A stretch of 34,925 nt of DNA from an uncultured Lachnospiraceae bacterium (GCA_947644545.1 CANRZW010000037.1:1-34925); one strand, 5' to 3'; shown: positions 1 through 13,525, numbered from the stretch's first letter. Notes: generated by a model not told the origin, from the sequence alone. Made by a program: numbers and translations.

Positions 1-87
1 CACTAAATTAGTATACTTGCATGTGAATGCATTGTCAACCTATTTTTCTGTAAAAACCCCTTAAACCCTTTAAAATCTAAGAGTTCA

Positions 88-164
88 GCCCTCATGATTC
101 ATAAAAGCATATGCCCCGCACCCGATACCGCTTTGAGGCTCCTCCTCCATTTCATTATGAGGGC
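88..164. repeat. Long-range inverted repeat downstream of rpoC
   Basis: Eleven-base arms at 88-98 (GCCCTCATGAT) and 154-164 (ATTATGAGGGC) are complementary with one G-T wobble on the plus strand and one mismatch on the minus strand. They enclose about 55 bases. The repeat lies just past the rpoC stop, where a terminator or an mRNA processing site could be expected, but the loop is too long for a canonical intrinsic terminator. The rest of the first 192 bases shows no convincing gene or clear terminator. Confidence 0.25.
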
Positions 165-192
165 GCTTAAATCCTTATTTTGACCGAAACCT

Positions 193-4014
<3,822 letters not shown>

Positions 4015-4104
4015 TCACCATGCTCCTTCCAGATTATATGTTACCGTGCACAGCCTCGCCGCCCACGGTAACATGATGCTCAAGCGAAAAACAACATATC
4101 GATC

Positions 4105-7100
4105 TTAATAAATCTCTGTCTCTTCCTCCGCATAGTCAGCGTCCATCTCATCTTCCGCAAAAACTTCTTCCTCCTCGCTGGTCACGAGTTCTCCGCTGTC
4201 TTCGTCAAATTCCTGCTTCTGATATCCCATGGAACCAAGAGATTCCTGTTCATAATCATAATTTCTGGAGTCACCTTCGATTTCATAACGGTAATCATTC
4301 TCACCGTAATCGATCGTTTCCATGATCTCAACTTCTGTCTGGTCGTCGCGAAGCACTCTCACATCCAGGCCAAGTGACTGCAGCTCCTTGAGCAGCACCT
4401 TGAAGGATTCCGGCACACCGGGTTCCGGAATATTATCGCCCTTGATGATCGCTTCATAAGTCTTAACACGTCCCACCACATCGTCGGATTTCACTGTCAG
4501 GATCTCCTGCAGCGTGTAGGCCGCACCGTATGCCTCCAGCGCCCACACCTCCATCTCACCGAAACGCTGTCCGCCGAACTGTGCTTTACCGCCCAGAGGC
4601 TGCTGTGTTACGAGAGAGTAAGGACCGGTAGAACGAGCATGGATCTTATCGTCTACCAGATGATGCAGTTTCAGGTAATGCATATGGCCGATCGTAACCG
4701 GTGAATCGAAATACTCACCCGTCCTGCCGTCCCGCAGCCTCACCTTACCGTCACCGGAGATCTCCACGCCTTTCCATACCTCGCGGTGGTCTCTGTGATC
4801 CGAAAGATACTGCATGATCTCTTCCGACAGATCGTCTTTATGCTTCTCCTCGAATTCTTCCCATTCCAGATTGACGTAATCGTTGGCAAGCTTCAGGGTA
4901 TCCGCAATATCATCTTCCTTCGCGCCGTCAAATACCGGCGTCGCCACATTAAATCCAAGCGCCCTGGCAGCCAGGGATAAATGGATCTCCAACACCTGTC
5001 CGATATTCATACGGGAAGGCACGCCCAGAGGATTCAACACGATATCCAGGGGACGGCCGTTAGGCAGATAAGGCATATCCTCCACCGGCAGCACGCGGGA
5101 AACCACACCCTTGTTACCGTGACGGCCTGCCATCTTATCCCCTACGGAAATCTTTCTCTTCTGTGCAATGTAGATGCGGACTGCCTGATTGACGCCGGGT
5201 GAAAGCTCGTCGCCGTTCTCCCTCGTAAATACCTTCGCATCCACGACAATACCATATTCACCGTGAGGCACTTTCAGAGAGGTATCTCTTACTTCTCTGG
5301 CCTTCTCACCGAAGATCGCGCGCAGCAGTCTCTCCTCCGCAGTCAGCTCGGTCTCCCCCTTCGGCGTCACCTTGCCGACCAGAATATCACCGGCGCGTAC
5401 TTCTGCACCGATGCGGATGATGCCTCTGTCATCCAGATCTTTCAACGCCTCGTCACCTACGCCGGGAACGTCTCTTGTGATCTCCTCCGGCCCCAGCTTC
5501 GTGTCACGGGCTTCCGCCTCATATTCTTCAATGTGTACGGAGGTGTAGACATCCTCCTGTACCAGTCTCTCACTGAGCAGTACGGCATCCTCGTAGTTGT
5601 AGCCTTCCCAGGTCATGAAACCGATCAGCGGATTCTTGCCCAGCGCCAGCTCACCGCCCTCCGTGGACGGACCGTCTGCGATCACCTCTCCCTGTGCCAC
5701 ATGGTTGCCCTTGAACACAATCGGTTTCTGGTTGTAACAGTTGGACTGGTTACTGCGGGAGAATTTGGTCAGATGATATTCATCCTTCTCCCCGTCATCA
5801 TAAGTCATTCTGATCAGATCCGCCGACACGAAGTCGATCGTACCTGCCTTCTTCGCCACCACACAGACACCGGAGTCCACGGCTGCCTTCGGTTCCATAC
5901 CGGTTCCCACGACAGGAGTCTCCGTAAAGAGCAGCGGCACGGCCTGTCTCTGCATGTTGGAACCCATCAGCGCACGGTTGGCGTCATCGTTCTGCAGGAA
6001 CGGGATGAGCGCCGTCGCCACCGAGAATACCATCTTCGGCGACACGTCCATATAATCGAACATGGCCTTCGGATATTCCTGTGTCTCCTCCTCGAAACGG
6101 CCGGAAATATTATTACGGGTAAAGTAGCCGTCGGCATCGATAGGCGCCGATGCCTGTGCTACATGGTAATTATCCTCCTCATCCGCCGTCATATACTCAA
6201 CTTCATCGGTAACACGCGGATTTGACGGATCTGATTTATCAATCTTACGGTATGGCGCCTCCACGAAACCATACTCGTTGATACGCGCATAGGACGCCAG
6301 GGAGTTGATCAGACCGATGTTCGGACCTTCCGGCGTCTCAATAGGACACATTCTGCCATAATGGGTATAGTGTACGTCTCGCACCTCGAATCCGGCTCTG
6401 TCCCTGGACAGACCGCCAGGTCCCAGCGCCGAGAGACGTCTCTTGTGCGTCAGCTCACCAAGCGGATTATTCTGATCCATGAACTGAGACAGCTGGGAGG
6501 AACCGAAGAATTCCTTCACGGCAGCCTGTACCGGTTTGATGTTGATCAGCACCTGAGGTGAAATCTCATCCGCATCATGGGTCGTCATCCTCTCACGGAC
6601 AACTCTCTCCAGTCTGGACAGACCGATACGATACTGGTTCTGTAAAAGCTCTCCTACCGCACGGATACGTCTGTTGCCCAGATGGTCAATATCGTCATCG
6701 TTACCGATGCCGTACTCCAAATGGATATTATAATTAATGGAAGCAAGGATGTCTTCCTTCGTAATATGCTTCGGAATCAGTTCATGCACATTCTTGTGGA
6801 TCGCTTCCGCCAGCATCTCCGGATCGTCACTGTACTCCTCCAGAATCTGCTGCAGCACCGGATAATAAACAAGCTCCGTGATACCCAGCTCTCTGGGATT
6901 GCAGTCCACGAAGTTGGTAATGTCTACCATCATATTGGAGAGAACCTTCACGTTCTTCTCCTCCGTCTGAATCCACACATAAGGAACCGCCGCATTCTGG
7001 ATAGCGTCCGCCATCTCCATGGTAACTTTATCGCCGGCCTTGGCCAGAACCTCACCCGTGGTCATATCCACCACATCCTCCGCCAGAATATGGCGTCTGA

Positions 7101-7965
7101 TCCTGTTGCGGAACATTAACTTCTTATTGAATTTATATCTGCCGACTTTAGCCAAATCATATCTTCTGGGGTCAAAAAACATAGCGGTGATCAGACTCTC
7201 AGCGCTCTCCACGCTCAAAGGCTCACCGGGACGGATCTTCTTATATAACTCCAAGAGACCTTCCTGATAGTTCTCGGAAGTATCCTTGGCAAAACTGGCT
7301 TCGATCTTCGGTTCCTCACCAAATAATTCTCTGATCTCATCATTAGAACCGACACCCATAGCACGGATCAGTACCGTAATCGGCACCTTCCTCGTCCTGT
7401 CCACGCGCACATAGAACACATCATTAGAGTCTGTCTCATACTCCAGCCATGCGCCGCGGTTCGGGATAACGGTGGCGGAAAACAGTCTTTTACCGATCTT
7501 GTCATGTCCGATTCCGTAATAAATGCCCGGAGAACGTACCAACTGGCTTACGATAACACGCTCCGCGCCATTGATCACAAACGTACCGGTCGCCGTCATA
7601 AGCGGCAGGTCACCCATGAAGATCTCATGCTCCGTGATCTCGTCCTTCTCCTTATTAATCAGGCGAACCTTCACCTTAAGAGGCGCCGCGTAAGTAGCAT
7701 CTCTCTCTTTACACTTCTCAATAGAGTACTTCACGTCCTCTTCGCATAACTCGAAGTCTACAAACTCCAGACTCAAGTGTCCGCTGTAATCTGAGATAGG
7801 AGAGATATCGTCGAAAACTTCTTTCAGTCCTTCCCTAAGAAACCACTGATAGGAGTTCTTCTGAACCTCGATCAGATTCGGCATTTCCAGGACTTCCTTC
7901 TGTCGTGCATAGGTCATACGCGTATTTCTGCCGGCTGCAGTCTTACGGATTCTGTTCTTTTCCAT
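4105..7965 (-). CDS. rpoB: DNA-directed RNA polymerase subunit beta
   Basis: Beta subunit of RNA polymerase. The rifampicin-binding region ([17 protein letters not shown], then [20 protein letters not shown]) is intact, with the Asp, His and Ser positions commonly changed in resistant strains in their wild-type form. The conserved [13 protein letters not shown] segment and the C-terminal [20 protein letters not shown] segment are also visible. The start chosen is the ATG giving MEKNRIRKT, which has GGGGTG 9 bases upstream; an in-frame GTG four codons earlier overlaps that Shine-Dalgarno sequence. The C-terminus carries an acidic extension ending near AEEETEIY. Transcription can begin at a dedicated promoter upstream, separate from rplJL. 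Confidence 0.98.
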   Translation of the reverse strand: MEKNRIRKTAAGRNTRMTYARQKEVLEMPNLIEVQKNSYQWFLREGLKEVFDDISPISDYSGHLSLEFVDFELCEEDVKYSIEKCKERDATYAAPLKVKVRLINKEKDEITEHEIFMGDLPLMTATGTFVINGAERVIVSQLVRSPGIYYGIGHDKIGKRLFSATVIPNRGAWLEYETDSNDVFYVRVDRTRKVPITVLIRAMGVGSNDEIRELFGEEPKIEASFAKDTSENYQEGLLELYKKIRPGEPLSVESAESLITAMFFDPRRYDLAKVGRYKFNKKLMFRNRIRRHILAEDVVDMTTGEVLAKAGDKVTMEMADAIQNAAVPYVWIQTEEKNVKVLSNMMVDITNFVDCNPRELGITELVYYPVLQQILEEYSDDPEMLAEAIHKNVHELIPKHITKEDILASINYNIHLEYGIGNDDDIDHLGNRRIRAVGELLQNQYRIGLSRLERVVRERMTTHDADEISPQVLINIKPVQAAVKEFFGSSQLSQFMDQNNPLGELTHKRRLSALGPGGLSRDRAGFEVRDVHYTHYGRMCPIETPEGPNIGLINSLASYARINEYGFVEAPYRKIDKSDPSNPRVTDEVEYMTADEEDNYHVAQASAPIDADGYFTRNNISGRFEEETQEYPKAMFDYMDVSPKMVFSVATALIPFLQNDDANRALMGSNMQRQAVPLLFTETPVVGTGMEPKAAVDSGVCVVAKKAGTIDFVSADLIRMTYDDGEKDEYHLTKFSRSNQSNCYNQKPIVFKGNHVAQGEVIADGPSTEGGELALGKNPLIGFMTWEGYNYEDAVLLSERLVQEDVYTSVHIEEYEAEARDTKLGPEEITRDVPGVGDEALKDLDDRGIIRIGAEVRAGDILVGKVTPKGETELTAEERLLRAIFGEKAREVRDTSLKVPHGEYGIVVDAKVFTRENGDELSPGVNQAVRIYIAQKRKISVGDKMAGRHGNKGVVSRVLPVEDMPYLPNGRPLDIVLNPLGVPSRMNIGQVLEIHLSLAARALGFNVATPVFDGAKEDDIADTLKLANDYVNLEWEEFEEKHKDDLSEEIMQYLSDHRDHREVWKGVEISGDGKVRLRDGRTGEYFDSPVTIGHMHYLKLHHLVDDKIHARSTGPYSLVTQQPLGGKAQFGGQRFGEMEVWALEAYGAAYTLQEILTVKSDDVVGRVKTYEAIIKGDNIPEPGVPESFKVLLKELQSLGLDVRVLRDDQTEVEIMETIDYGENDYRYEIEGDSRNYDYEQESLGSMGYQKQEFDEDSGELVTSEEEEVFAEDEMDADYAEEETEIY

Positions 7966-8069
7966 TGACACTTTCACCCCGTTCCTTATGATTTGCTGCT
8001 TGTCAGATCGCTTATCGATATGAAACTATAATATAAATAAGCATACCACACCACAATAGTGCATTTTCC

Positions 8070-8098
8070 ATTCTACTACAAGTCTTTTTGTGAGTCAA
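8070..8098 (-). promoter_or_regulatory. Sigma-A promoter for rpoBC
   Basis: Read on the minus strand, TTGACT (8098-8093) is followed by a 17-base spacer and TAGAAT (8075-8070). This predicts a 5' untranslated region of about 100 bases before rpoB and uncouples rpoBC from rplJL. The score is by eye against the housekeeping consensus. Confidence 0.7.
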
Positions 8099-8123
8099 CG
8101 ATTATTTTTAAAAAAGTAACGAT

Positions 8124-8164
8124 AAAACCGCCCATGCGGGCTGTATAAAAACATGCCCGGCATG
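8124..8164 (-). terminator. Probable tandem terminator after rplL
   Basis: On the minus strand a short perfect hairpin (CATGC, loop CGG, GCATG) is followed by TTTTT. Immediately downstream comes a second GC-rich hairpin (GCCC, loop GCAT, GGGC) followed by GG and TTTT. Both stems are short (five and four pairs), so leaky termination is plausible. This would suit the usual excess of L7/L12 over RNA polymerase subunits. The element lies between the rplL stop and the rpoB promoter. Confidence 0.5.
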
Positions 8165-8197
8165 AACGGTCTTCTCAGCTTCTTACAATCTTATCGA

Positions 8198-8578
8198 TTA
8201 TTTCAGAGTAACCTTAGCGCCTTCTGCCTCCAGTTTAGCCTTAATATCCTCAGCCTCTTCCTTGGATGCAGCTTCTTTTACCATCTTCGGTGCAGAATCA
8301 ACAAGATCCTTTGCTTCCTTCAGACCAAGGCCTGTTACCTCACGAACAACCTTGATAACCTTAACCTTGTTCGGGCCAACCTCTGTCAGCTCAACATCAA
8401 ACTCTGTCTTCTCCTCAGCTGCTGCTGCGCCTGCGTCTCCGCCTGCTGCTGCAACGACTACACCTGCTGCTGCAGATACGCCGAACTCTTCTTCACATGC
8501 TTTTACTAAATCATTCAATTCCAATACGGTCAACTCTTTGATCGCGTCGATAAATTCCTGAGTGGATAATTTTGCCAT
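8198..8578 (-). CDS. rplL: 50S ribosomal protein L7/L12
   Basis: Stalk protein of the large ribosomal subunit, present in several copies and recruiting translational GTPases. The 126-residue sequence shows the N-terminal dimerisation helices (about 1-35), an Ala/Gly-rich hinge (about 36-56) and the conserved C-terminal globular domain (about 58-126) with the [16 protein letters not shown] signature that contacts elongation factors. GGAGGT lies 8 bases upstream of the ATG. It is the second gene of the rplJL unit, about 75 bases after rplJ, and is followed by terminator-like hairpins. Confidence 0.98.
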   Translation of the reverse strand: MAKLSTQEFIDAIKELTVLELNDLVKACEEEFGVSAAAGVVVAAAGGDAGAAAAEEKTEFDVELTEVGPNKVKVIKVVREVTGLGLKEAKDLVDSAPKMVKEAASKEEAEDIKAKLEAEGAKVTLK

Positions 8579-8652
8579 TATTTTTTACCTCCATGATTTT
8601 CTGTTTTCAATAAACTGTATCTTTGTTCTGTGTGTAGATTCCTGCACGTTAC

Positions 8653-9207
8653 TTATGCTTCTGCCGGAGCTTCCTCTGCTGCAGGTGCTTCTTCTGCCGG
8701 AGCTGCCGCTTCGCATTCGGATGCGCCGCCCTTCTCCGCGATCTGATTCAATACGCGTGCCAGGTTCGCAACCGGTGACTGCATACTGCCAAGCAATCTG
8801 GACAGCAGCTCTTCTCTGGACGGGATCTTGGAAACGTTCTCGATTCCCTTAGCGTCATAAAGAGTACCCTCTACGACACCACCCTTGACTTCAAGAGCAT
8901 TAGCTGTCTTGGCGAATTTGCACAATACTCTGGCGGGCGCCGTAGCATCCTCTTTGGAAACAGCGAGTGCACTGGGGCCTTCCAGATAAGGGGTCAAAGA
9001 TTCAAAATCCGTGCCCTTGAATGCGAAATTCATCATTGTGTTCTTGTAAACCTTGTAGGTGATGCCGGCTTCACGAAGCTGCTTACGAAGCTCTGTATCC
9101 TGCTCAACCGTAAGACCACGATGGTCAACCAAAACGACTGACTGTGCATCCTTAATGGCAGCCGAAATCTCTTCTACAATAGGTTTTTTCAGTTCAACCT
9201 TTGCCAT
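8653..9207 (-). CDS. rplJ: 50S ribosomal protein L10
   Basis: Anchors the L7/L12 dimers to 23S rRNA at the stalk base and, in the family, represses its own synthesis by binding its mRNA leader. The 184-residue product begins AKVELKKPIVEEISAAIK, has the conserved GLTVEQDTELRKQLREAG segment, and ends in an Ala/Glu-rich tail that follows the L12-binding helix. Start selection is clear: AAGGAGGT lies 7 bases upstream of the ATG. A typical L10 leader and a terminator hairpin precede it, so autoregulated attenuation is expected. Confidence 0.97.
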   Translation of the reverse strand: MAKVELKKPIVEEISAAIKDAQSVVLVDHRGLTVEQDTELRKQLREAGITYKVYKNTMMNFAFKGTDFESLTPYLEGPSALAVSKEDATAPARVLCKFAKTANALEVKGGVVEGTLYDAKGIENVSKIPSREELLSRLLGSMQSPVANLARVLNQIAEKGGASECEAAAPAEEAPAAEEAPAEA

Positions 9208-9252
9208 TACATTTACCTCCTTATAGATTTTACGCCGCTAGGAGTTTTCTAC

Positions 9253-9281
9253 AAAAAAACCTCCCTGAAGACAGGAAGGTT
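9253..9281 (-). terminator. Intrinsic terminator/attenuator in the rplJ leader
   Basis: On the minus strand AACCTTCCTG, loop TCTT and CAGGGAGGTT form a ten-position stem with one mismatch, followed by a run of seven T. It lies between the L10 leader and the rplJ ribosome-binding site, the right place for premature termination controlled by the leader fold. Confidence 0.75.
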
Positions 9282-9282
9282 G

Positions 9283-9411
9283 AAATCTACTGCACGATCA
9301 CCTCTTATAAACCTAAGAAGCTGTGTCTTTATAGCAACTCTTCTCCTCGGTAGGCGATACCCTTACGCCACATCTGTGGCACCTACTGTCTTCGGCATGG
9401 TTTAAATAACC
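9283..9411 (-). ncRNA. Ribosomal protein L10 leader (cis-regulatory RNA)
   Basis: The transcript upstream of rplJ contains the blocks typical of the Firmicutes L10 leader: CCGAAGACAGTAGGTG, a TAAGGGTATCGCCTACCGAGG block and a downstream helix before the terminator hairpin. The complementary AGTAGGTG and CGCCTACC segments can pair. In the family, the L10(L12)4 complex binds this RNA and lowers rplJL expression. Boundaries are approximate; the 5' end is set from the predicted promoter. Confidence 0.8.
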
Positions 9412-9417
9412 TTGCCT

Positions 9418-9447
9418 ACTATAACACAGAGTCTTCCGGGTTGTCAA
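9418..9447 (-). promoter_or_regulatory. Sigma-A promoter for rplJL
   Basis: On the minus strand TTGACA (9447-9442), an 18-base spacer and TATAGT (9423-9418). The start site should fall near 9411, just ahead of the L10 leader. This gives rplJL a transcript independent of rplKA and of the two intervening genes. Confidence 0.75.
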
Positions 9448-9474
9448 CTACTAAATAAAATATCATGAATCCTA

Positions 9475-10068
9475 TCATGAATCCCTGCCGTCGCTGACCA
9501 CGTCAGGATCGGCTGTCTCCTCTGCGAGTTCACTGTGATTGATGAGCGCGCTGTATCTGGCACTGTCATCCGCCTCGGACAGTTTAATACTCATCTCTCC
9601 GAAAGATGTGGTGATCAGCAGGATGCGTGCCCCGTCAGGTCCGGTAATAATCTTCGTGCCGCAGTCTTCCTCGTCTTCCCTGGCCTCCTCTTTGTCCGCA
9701 GCAAGCCGTGCTTCCAGCTGTTCCCGGAGCGCTTCCTCTGCTGCGTCTATCTTGGACAGCAGTTTTTCCCATTCTTCCTGCGTATAAGCCTCGGCGCCGA
9801 TCTGAATCTTTGGCTGGATCGTACCATTCCTGATATTGGCGCGCATCTCTTCCATCTTTTCAAGCAGGAACTGCCTGTAATCCGTATCTTTTTCCCGTTC
9901 AGAGCGATCGGACTCTGCAGCCTGTCCCTTTTTCTTCTGCTCCGTCATTTCCTCCGCATTCCCCAGCGCCGCGCCGAAATCCTCCGAAGAGTTCTTCTCC
10001 CTGGCAGGTACTGCATAGCGCGCTGCGAATTGATCCATGATAAAAGGATTCTTATTTCCGATTTCCAT
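9475..10068 (-). CDS. Hypothetical charged protein between CapA-like gene and rplJ
   Basis: Not recognised. The product is 197 residues and strongly charged, with no signal peptide or membrane segment. The N-terminus MEIGNKNPFIMDQFAARY is followed by a low-complexity acidic/basic linker. Next come a segment with predicted helices (YRQFLLEKMEEMRANIRNG) and an Ala/Glu/Arg-rich likely coiled coil (about residues 110-140). After a TKIITGPDGARILLITT beta-like stretch the tail is acidic. The start is the ATG preceded by GGAGGGG with about 5 bases between; an upstream in-frame ATG would add 15 residues but lacks that site. It lies about 120 bases downstream of the CapA-like gene on the same strand and may share its transcript. 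A cytoplasmic accessory role is a guess. Confidence 0.6.
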   Translation of the reverse strand: MEIGNKNPFIMDQFAARYAVPAREKNSSEDFGAALGNAEEMTEQKKKGQAAESDRSEREKDTDYRQFLLEKMEEMRANIRNGTIQPKIQIGAEAYTQEEWEKLLSKIDAAEEALREQLEARLAADKEEAREDEEDCGTKIITGPDGARILLITTSFGEMSIKLSEADDSARYSALINHSELAEETADPDVVSDGRDS

Positions 10069-10191
10069 ATTGTCCCCTCCAAAACCGGCCCTTCCGGCAC
10101 GTTCCGGATCCACCGGATCCGCCCATGCCGCATGACCAAACTAGCTTCTGCTAATAATACGATTCAGGATCGCCAAAAGTTTCATACCCTG

Positions 10192-11496
10192 TCAATTTCC
10201 GATGATATATCCCTCATCATCAATAGTCACGCCGCCTGAGAGGCTGCGCATATAATTAAGGATTCTGCCTTTCTCTTCTCCCTGTACGAGAGAAGTCTTG
10301 CATCCGCTCTGCAGACAGGGAATAAACTGCAGGCTCTGCAGGCCGTTCTCATTTAACACTGCCCTGACCATACCGGTATCCACCGTCTTGGAATTGAACC
10401 AGAAATTACCGAGGCTGTATACTACGGGCACACCGTTAACCATACTGATCTGCTGCAGGCAGTGCGGGTGCGCGCCGATGATCAGATCAGCACCCGCCTC
10501 CGCCACTTCCGCCGCCTGTTTCTCCTGGGCCCAGTCGATGGTCTCCTGATTCTCCGTCCCCCAATGCAGGAAGACGATCACAAAATCGCTGTTCTGCTCG
10601 GCCTCTCTGACCGTCTCCATCAGGTTGTCGCCGTTCCAACAGCGGAACACGCCGGCCGTTGTGTCCGTCGCACCCTTCGTATCCGGATTGTCCAACCGTT
10701 CGATCTGGGTCGCCGCCACAAAGGCAATCTTCATATTATTCATAATATAATACACCGGTCTGCGGGCCTCCTGCAGATTGCGTCCGGCACCCATATAGGT
10801 AACGCCGGCCTGCGCCAGCGTATCCATCGTATCCAAAAAGGCACTCTCCCCATAATCATAGGCATGATTGTTGGCAAGTGACACAAGATCTACGCCCAAT
10901 TCTCCCAGATAGGAGACCGACTGCGGCCGGGCGAGGAAGGTAAACTGCTTCTCCGGCGTAGGCGTTCCCCGGTCCGAGTAGGGAAATTCATTATTGAGCA
11001 CCATAATATCCGCGCTTCTCATCTCTTCGATCAGATCGGAAGAAATAGCACTCTCTATATTCCCGCCGTTTTGCAGCAGCTTACTCATCACGGCATAGTT
11101 GGGATCAAATAGAATATCTCCCGCAAAAGCAACTGACACCTGTGTCGGGTCCGCCGCATCCTTAGCATAGATATTATTGTCCTCCATATACGCCGGATCG
11201 TTCAGCACATCCGCATATTTGTCGTTAACATCCTTGATCTCCTCGATCTGTTCCTGAATCTGTTCCGTGCTCTGCTCCGTCTGCAAGGCCGCGTCATCGT
11301 TTCCGACCATTCCCCCGGTCACCTGAAAATGGCTGGTCTCCCTGGCTCTCGCCGGTTCTACGATCCACTGAAAAGCCGCTATTCCCACAAGGCCGGCCAG
11401 AATCACAAGGCCAAACGTCAATAAAAACGTTCTGAAAAAAATGCCTCCAATACTTATTCTGTTACGTTTCTTTCTGTTCTTATTTTTTCTACTCAT
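10192..11496 (-). CDS. CapA-family (poly-gamma-glutamate synthesis type) metallophosphatase-fold protein
   Basis: Membrane-anchored, extracytoplasmic protein of the PGA_cap/CapA family. A Lys/Arg-rich N-terminus is followed by a hydrophobic segment at about residues 18-45, giving a type II signal anchor. After an acidic linker the CapA domain runs from about 118 to 400. Its motifs are FAGDILFD (125-132), NNEFP (168-172), ANNHAYDYG (208-216), HWG (311-313) and GAHPH (341-345), which supply the family's metal-binding His, Asp and Asn residues. Family members act in poly-gamma-glutamate capsule export or cell-wall processes, but no capB/capC partner is present, so the substrate is unknown. No Shine-Dalgarno sequence precedes the ATG; instead an extended -10 box ends six bases upstream, suggesting a leaderless transcript. 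Its position between rplA and rplJ is unusual. Confidence 0.9.
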   Translation of the reverse strand: MSRKNKNRKKRNRISIGGIFFRTFLLTFGLVILAGLVGIAAFQWIVEPARARETSHFQVTGGMVGNDDAALQTEQSTEQIQEQIEEIKDVNDKYADVLNDPAYMEDNNIYAKDAADPTQVSVAFAGDILFDPNYAVMSKLLQNGGNIESAISSDLIEEMRSADIMVLNNEFPYSDRGTPTPEKQFTFLARPQSVSYLGELGVDLVSLANNHAYDYGESAFLDTMDTLAQAGVTYMGAGRNLQEARRPVYYIMNNMKIAFVAATQIERLDNPDTKGATDTTAGVFRCWNGDNLMETVREAEQNSDFVIVFLHWGTENQETIDWAQEKQAAEVAEAGADLIIGAHPHCLQQISMVNGVPVVYSLGNFWFNSKTVDTGMVRAVLNENGLQSLQFIPCLQSGCKTSLVQGEEKGRILNYMRSLSGGVTIDDEGYIIGN

Positions 11497-11502
11497 GCAA
11501 CC

Positions 11503-11530
11503 ATTATATCACAAAAAAGAGACTGTGCAA
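11503..11530 (-). promoter_or_regulatory. Extended -10 promoter giving a probable leaderless mRNA
   Basis: On the minus strand TTGCAC (11530-11525), a 16-base spacer and TGATATAAT (11511-11503), an extended -10 with a perfect TATAAT. Only six bases (GGTTGC) separate the hexamer from the ATG of the CapA-like gene, so transcription would start at or next to the A of the start codon. Confidence 0.65.
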
Positions 11531-11633
11531 TTATGTCCGGACCGGTTTCCCGATCAGTTTACGCGCTTCCTGGAGCGCACACAATACCGCACAGACAGTG
11601 ATGTTTAACGCCTTATACGTCTTAAACGAATGA

Positions 11634-11670
11634 ATAAAAGAAAAGATTCCCACCGTTTCCGACAGGAATC
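11634..11670 (-). terminator. Intrinsic terminator after rplA
   Basis: On the minus strand GATTCC and GGAATC form the outer stem, extended inward by wobble pairs around a GGAAAC loop, followed by TTTTCTTTTATT. It lies just after the rplA stop codon and separates rplKA transcription from the CapA-like gene. Confidence 0.7.
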
Positions 11671-11687
11671 CTTCCCTCTTATCAAAA

Positions 11688-12377
11688 TTAATATTTTGCC
11701 GTGTTAACTTTTACACCAGGACCCATAGTGGTAGCCAATGTAATGCTTCTCAAATACTGTCCCTTCAATGCCGACGGTCTTGCCTTCACGATCGCTTCCA
11801 TCAACGCATCGATATTCTCCTGCAGCTTAGCCTCCTCGAAGGAAACCTTACCTACCGGAACGTGGATGATATTAGCCTTATCCAGTCTGTACTCGATCTT
11901 ACCTGCCTTGATATCGTTAACCGCCTTCGTGACATCCATTGTAACCGTACCTGCCTTCGGGTTCGGCATCAGGCCCTTAGGACCAAGAATCTTACCAAGA
12001 CGTCCCACAACGCCCATCATATCAGGTGTTGCTACGACAACGTCGAAATCAAGCCAGCCGTCGTTCTGAATCCTGGGGATCAGCTCGTCACCGCCTACAT
12101 GATCAGCGCCTGCTGCCTCAGCCTCGGCAATCTTATCACCCTTAGCGAATACCAATACCTTAACCGTCTTACCTGTACCGTTCGGCAATACAACCGCTCC
12201 ACGAACCTGCTGCTCCGCGTGACGTCCGTCACATCCGGTCTTAATATGAACTTCTACGGTCTCATCAAATTTAGCTGTTGCTGTCTTCTTTACCAGAGCG
12301 ATCGCATCTGCTGTATCGTACAGAGTAGCACGATCTACAAGCTTAGCCGCTTCTGTATATTTCTTACCATGTTTCAT
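11688..12377 (-). CDS. rplA: 50S ribosomal protein L1
   Basis: Large-subunit L1 stalk protein that helps move deacylated tRNA from the E site and, in many bacteria, represses its own operon. The 229-residue product has the usual family length, the opening [15 protein letters not shown], and the conserved [20 protein letters not shown] block at about residues 125-145 characteristic of L1. GGAGG lies 7-8 bases upstream of the ATG. It follows rplK with a 13-base gap and is the last gene before a terminator. Confidence 0.98.
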   Translation of the reverse strand: MKHGKKYTEAAKLVDRATLYDTADAIALVKKTATAKFDETVEVHIKTGCDGRHAEQQVRGAVVLPNGTGKTVKVLVFAKGDKIAEAEAAGADHVGGDELIPRIQNDGWLDFDVVVATPDMMGVVGRLGKILGPKGLMPNPKAGTVTMDVTKAVNDIKAGKIEYRLDKANIIHVPVGKVSFEEAKLQENIDALMEAIVKARPSALKGQYLRSITLATTMGPGVKVNTAKY

Positions 12378-12390
12378 GTCAAATCCTCCA

Positions 12391-12816
12391 TTACTCTTCT
12401 ACTGTGATACCCATGCTTCTTGCAGTTCCGGCGATCATGCTCATAGCCGCCTCAAGGCTTGCAGCATTCAGATCTGGCATCTTGGTCTCGGCAATCTCCT
12501 GAAGTTTTGCCTTGGAGATCGTAGCAACCTTGGTCTTGTTAGGAACCGCAGAACCGGATTTGATATTGCATGCTTTCTTCAAAAGAACTGCTGCAGGGGG
12601 AGTCTTTGTGATGAAACTAAAGCTTCTGTCTGCATAAACTGTAATAACAACCGGAATGATCACATCACCCTTATCGGCTGTTCTTGCGTTGAACTGTTTC
12701 GTAAATTCAACGATGTTCACACCGTGCTGTCCAAGTGCAGGACCAACCGGCGGTGCTGGTGTTGCTTTACCAGCAGGAATCTGTAACTTAATATATCCTG
12801 TAACTTTCTTTGCCAT
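12391..12816 (-). CDS. rplK: 50S ribosomal protein L11
   Basis: Binds 23S rRNA in the GTPase-associated centre. The 141-residue product starts [20 protein letters not shown], followed by the conserved [14 protein letters not shown] motif, and its C-terminal domain ends in the [10 protein letters not shown] signature. The start is the ATG with AGGAGG about 6 bases upstream; the open frame extends further 5' but that part is a leader containing two hairpins. It is co-transcribed with rplA and probably with nusG upstream. Confidence 0.98.
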   Translation of the reverse strand: MAKKVTGYIKLQIPAGKATPAPPVGPALGQHGVNIVEFTKQFNARTADKGDVIIPVVITVYADRSFSFITKTPPAAVLLKKACNIKSGSAVPNKTKVATISKAKLQEIAETKMPDLNAASLEAAMSMIAGTARSMGITVEE

Positions 12817-12874
12817 AACGGCACCTCCTATAATAATGTGGTACGGGCGTATGATTGCGGTCTTCTCAACCTGG

Positions 12875-12922
12875 AAGAATCCGGCTTCAGCGGATTCTTT
12901 CGATTTCGGCACCACCGAAATC
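12875..12922 (-). promoter_or_regulatory. Two perfect tandem hairpins in the nusG-rplK gap
   Basis: On the minus strand the first hairpin has eight base pairs (GATTTCGG, loop TGGTG, CCGAAATC). The second has nine (AAGAATCCG, loop CTGAAGC, CGGATTCTT). No T-run follows either, so they are not ordinary terminators. They sit 60-110 bases upstream of rplK in the leader where L1 autoregulation or mRNA processing acts in other bacteria. The function here is inferred. Confidence 0.6.
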
Positions 12923-12968
12923 ACACTCCCACAATATATCTAGTCCGCCGAAACGGAATAAATATCGA

Positions 12969-13484
12969 TTACAATCTTCTGACCTCTGCAAAACCGATCT
13001 CAACAGGCGTCTCTCTGCCAAACAGTTCCACATTGATCGTCGCTGTCTGCTTACCGAAATCAATCCTCTGCACGACACCGATCGTATCCTTCCAGACACC
13101 GGCAACTACCGCTATGGTATCGCCTTCCGCGAAGTCAACGCTCACATTCTCTGTCTTAATGCCGAGCGGCTTCATCTCCGCCTCGGAAAGAGGCACCGGT
13201 TTACTTCCCGGACCGACAAATCCTGTGACGCCTCTGGTATTTCTTACGACATACCATGTATCATCATTCATGACCATATTGATCAGAACATATCCCGGGA
13301 ACATCTTCTTCTGAACGGTCCTGCGCGCACCGTTCTTCATTTCCATGACATCCTGCATGGGCACTCTGACTTCCAGAATCTCCTCTTCCAGATGTCTGTT
13401 CTCGATCGTCTTCTCAATATTGGCTTTTACTTTGTTCTCATACCCGGAATAAGTATGAACAACATACCAATTTGCTTCTGCCAT
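12969..13484 (-). CDS. nusG: Transcription termination/antitermination factor NusG
   Basis: RNA polymerase-associated elongation factor. The 171-residue product contains the N-terminal NGN domain (WYVVHTYSGYENKVK at the start, PGYVLINMVMND further on) and the C-terminal KOW domain with FAEGDTIAVVAGVWKDTIG. The length is normal for Firmicutes NusG. The Shine-Dalgarno match is weak (AAAGG 12 bases before the ATG), so translation may depend on coupling with secE just upstream. Confidence 0.97.
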   Translation of the reverse strand: MAEANWYVVHTYSGYENKVKANIEKTIENRHLEEEILEVRVPMQDVMEMKNGARRTVQKKMFPGYVLINMVMNDDTWYVVRNTRGVTGFVGPGSKPVPLSEAEMKPLGIKTENVSVDFAEGDTIAVVAGVWKDTIGVVQRIDFGKQTATINVELFGRETPVEIGFAEVRRL

Positions 13485-13525
13485 ACTAATACCATGCCTT
13501 TCTCAGAACCTGTTTTCAAAGCGTC

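Noticed and set aside
5263..6225. Plus-strand open frame of 320 codons inside rpoB
   Set aside because: A shadow of the highly biased rpoB coding frame; no family resemblance and no initiation signals.
6400..6560. Rifampicin-resistance substitution in RpoB
   Set aside because: The Asp, His and Ser positions of the rifampicin pocket all have the usual sensitive-type residues.
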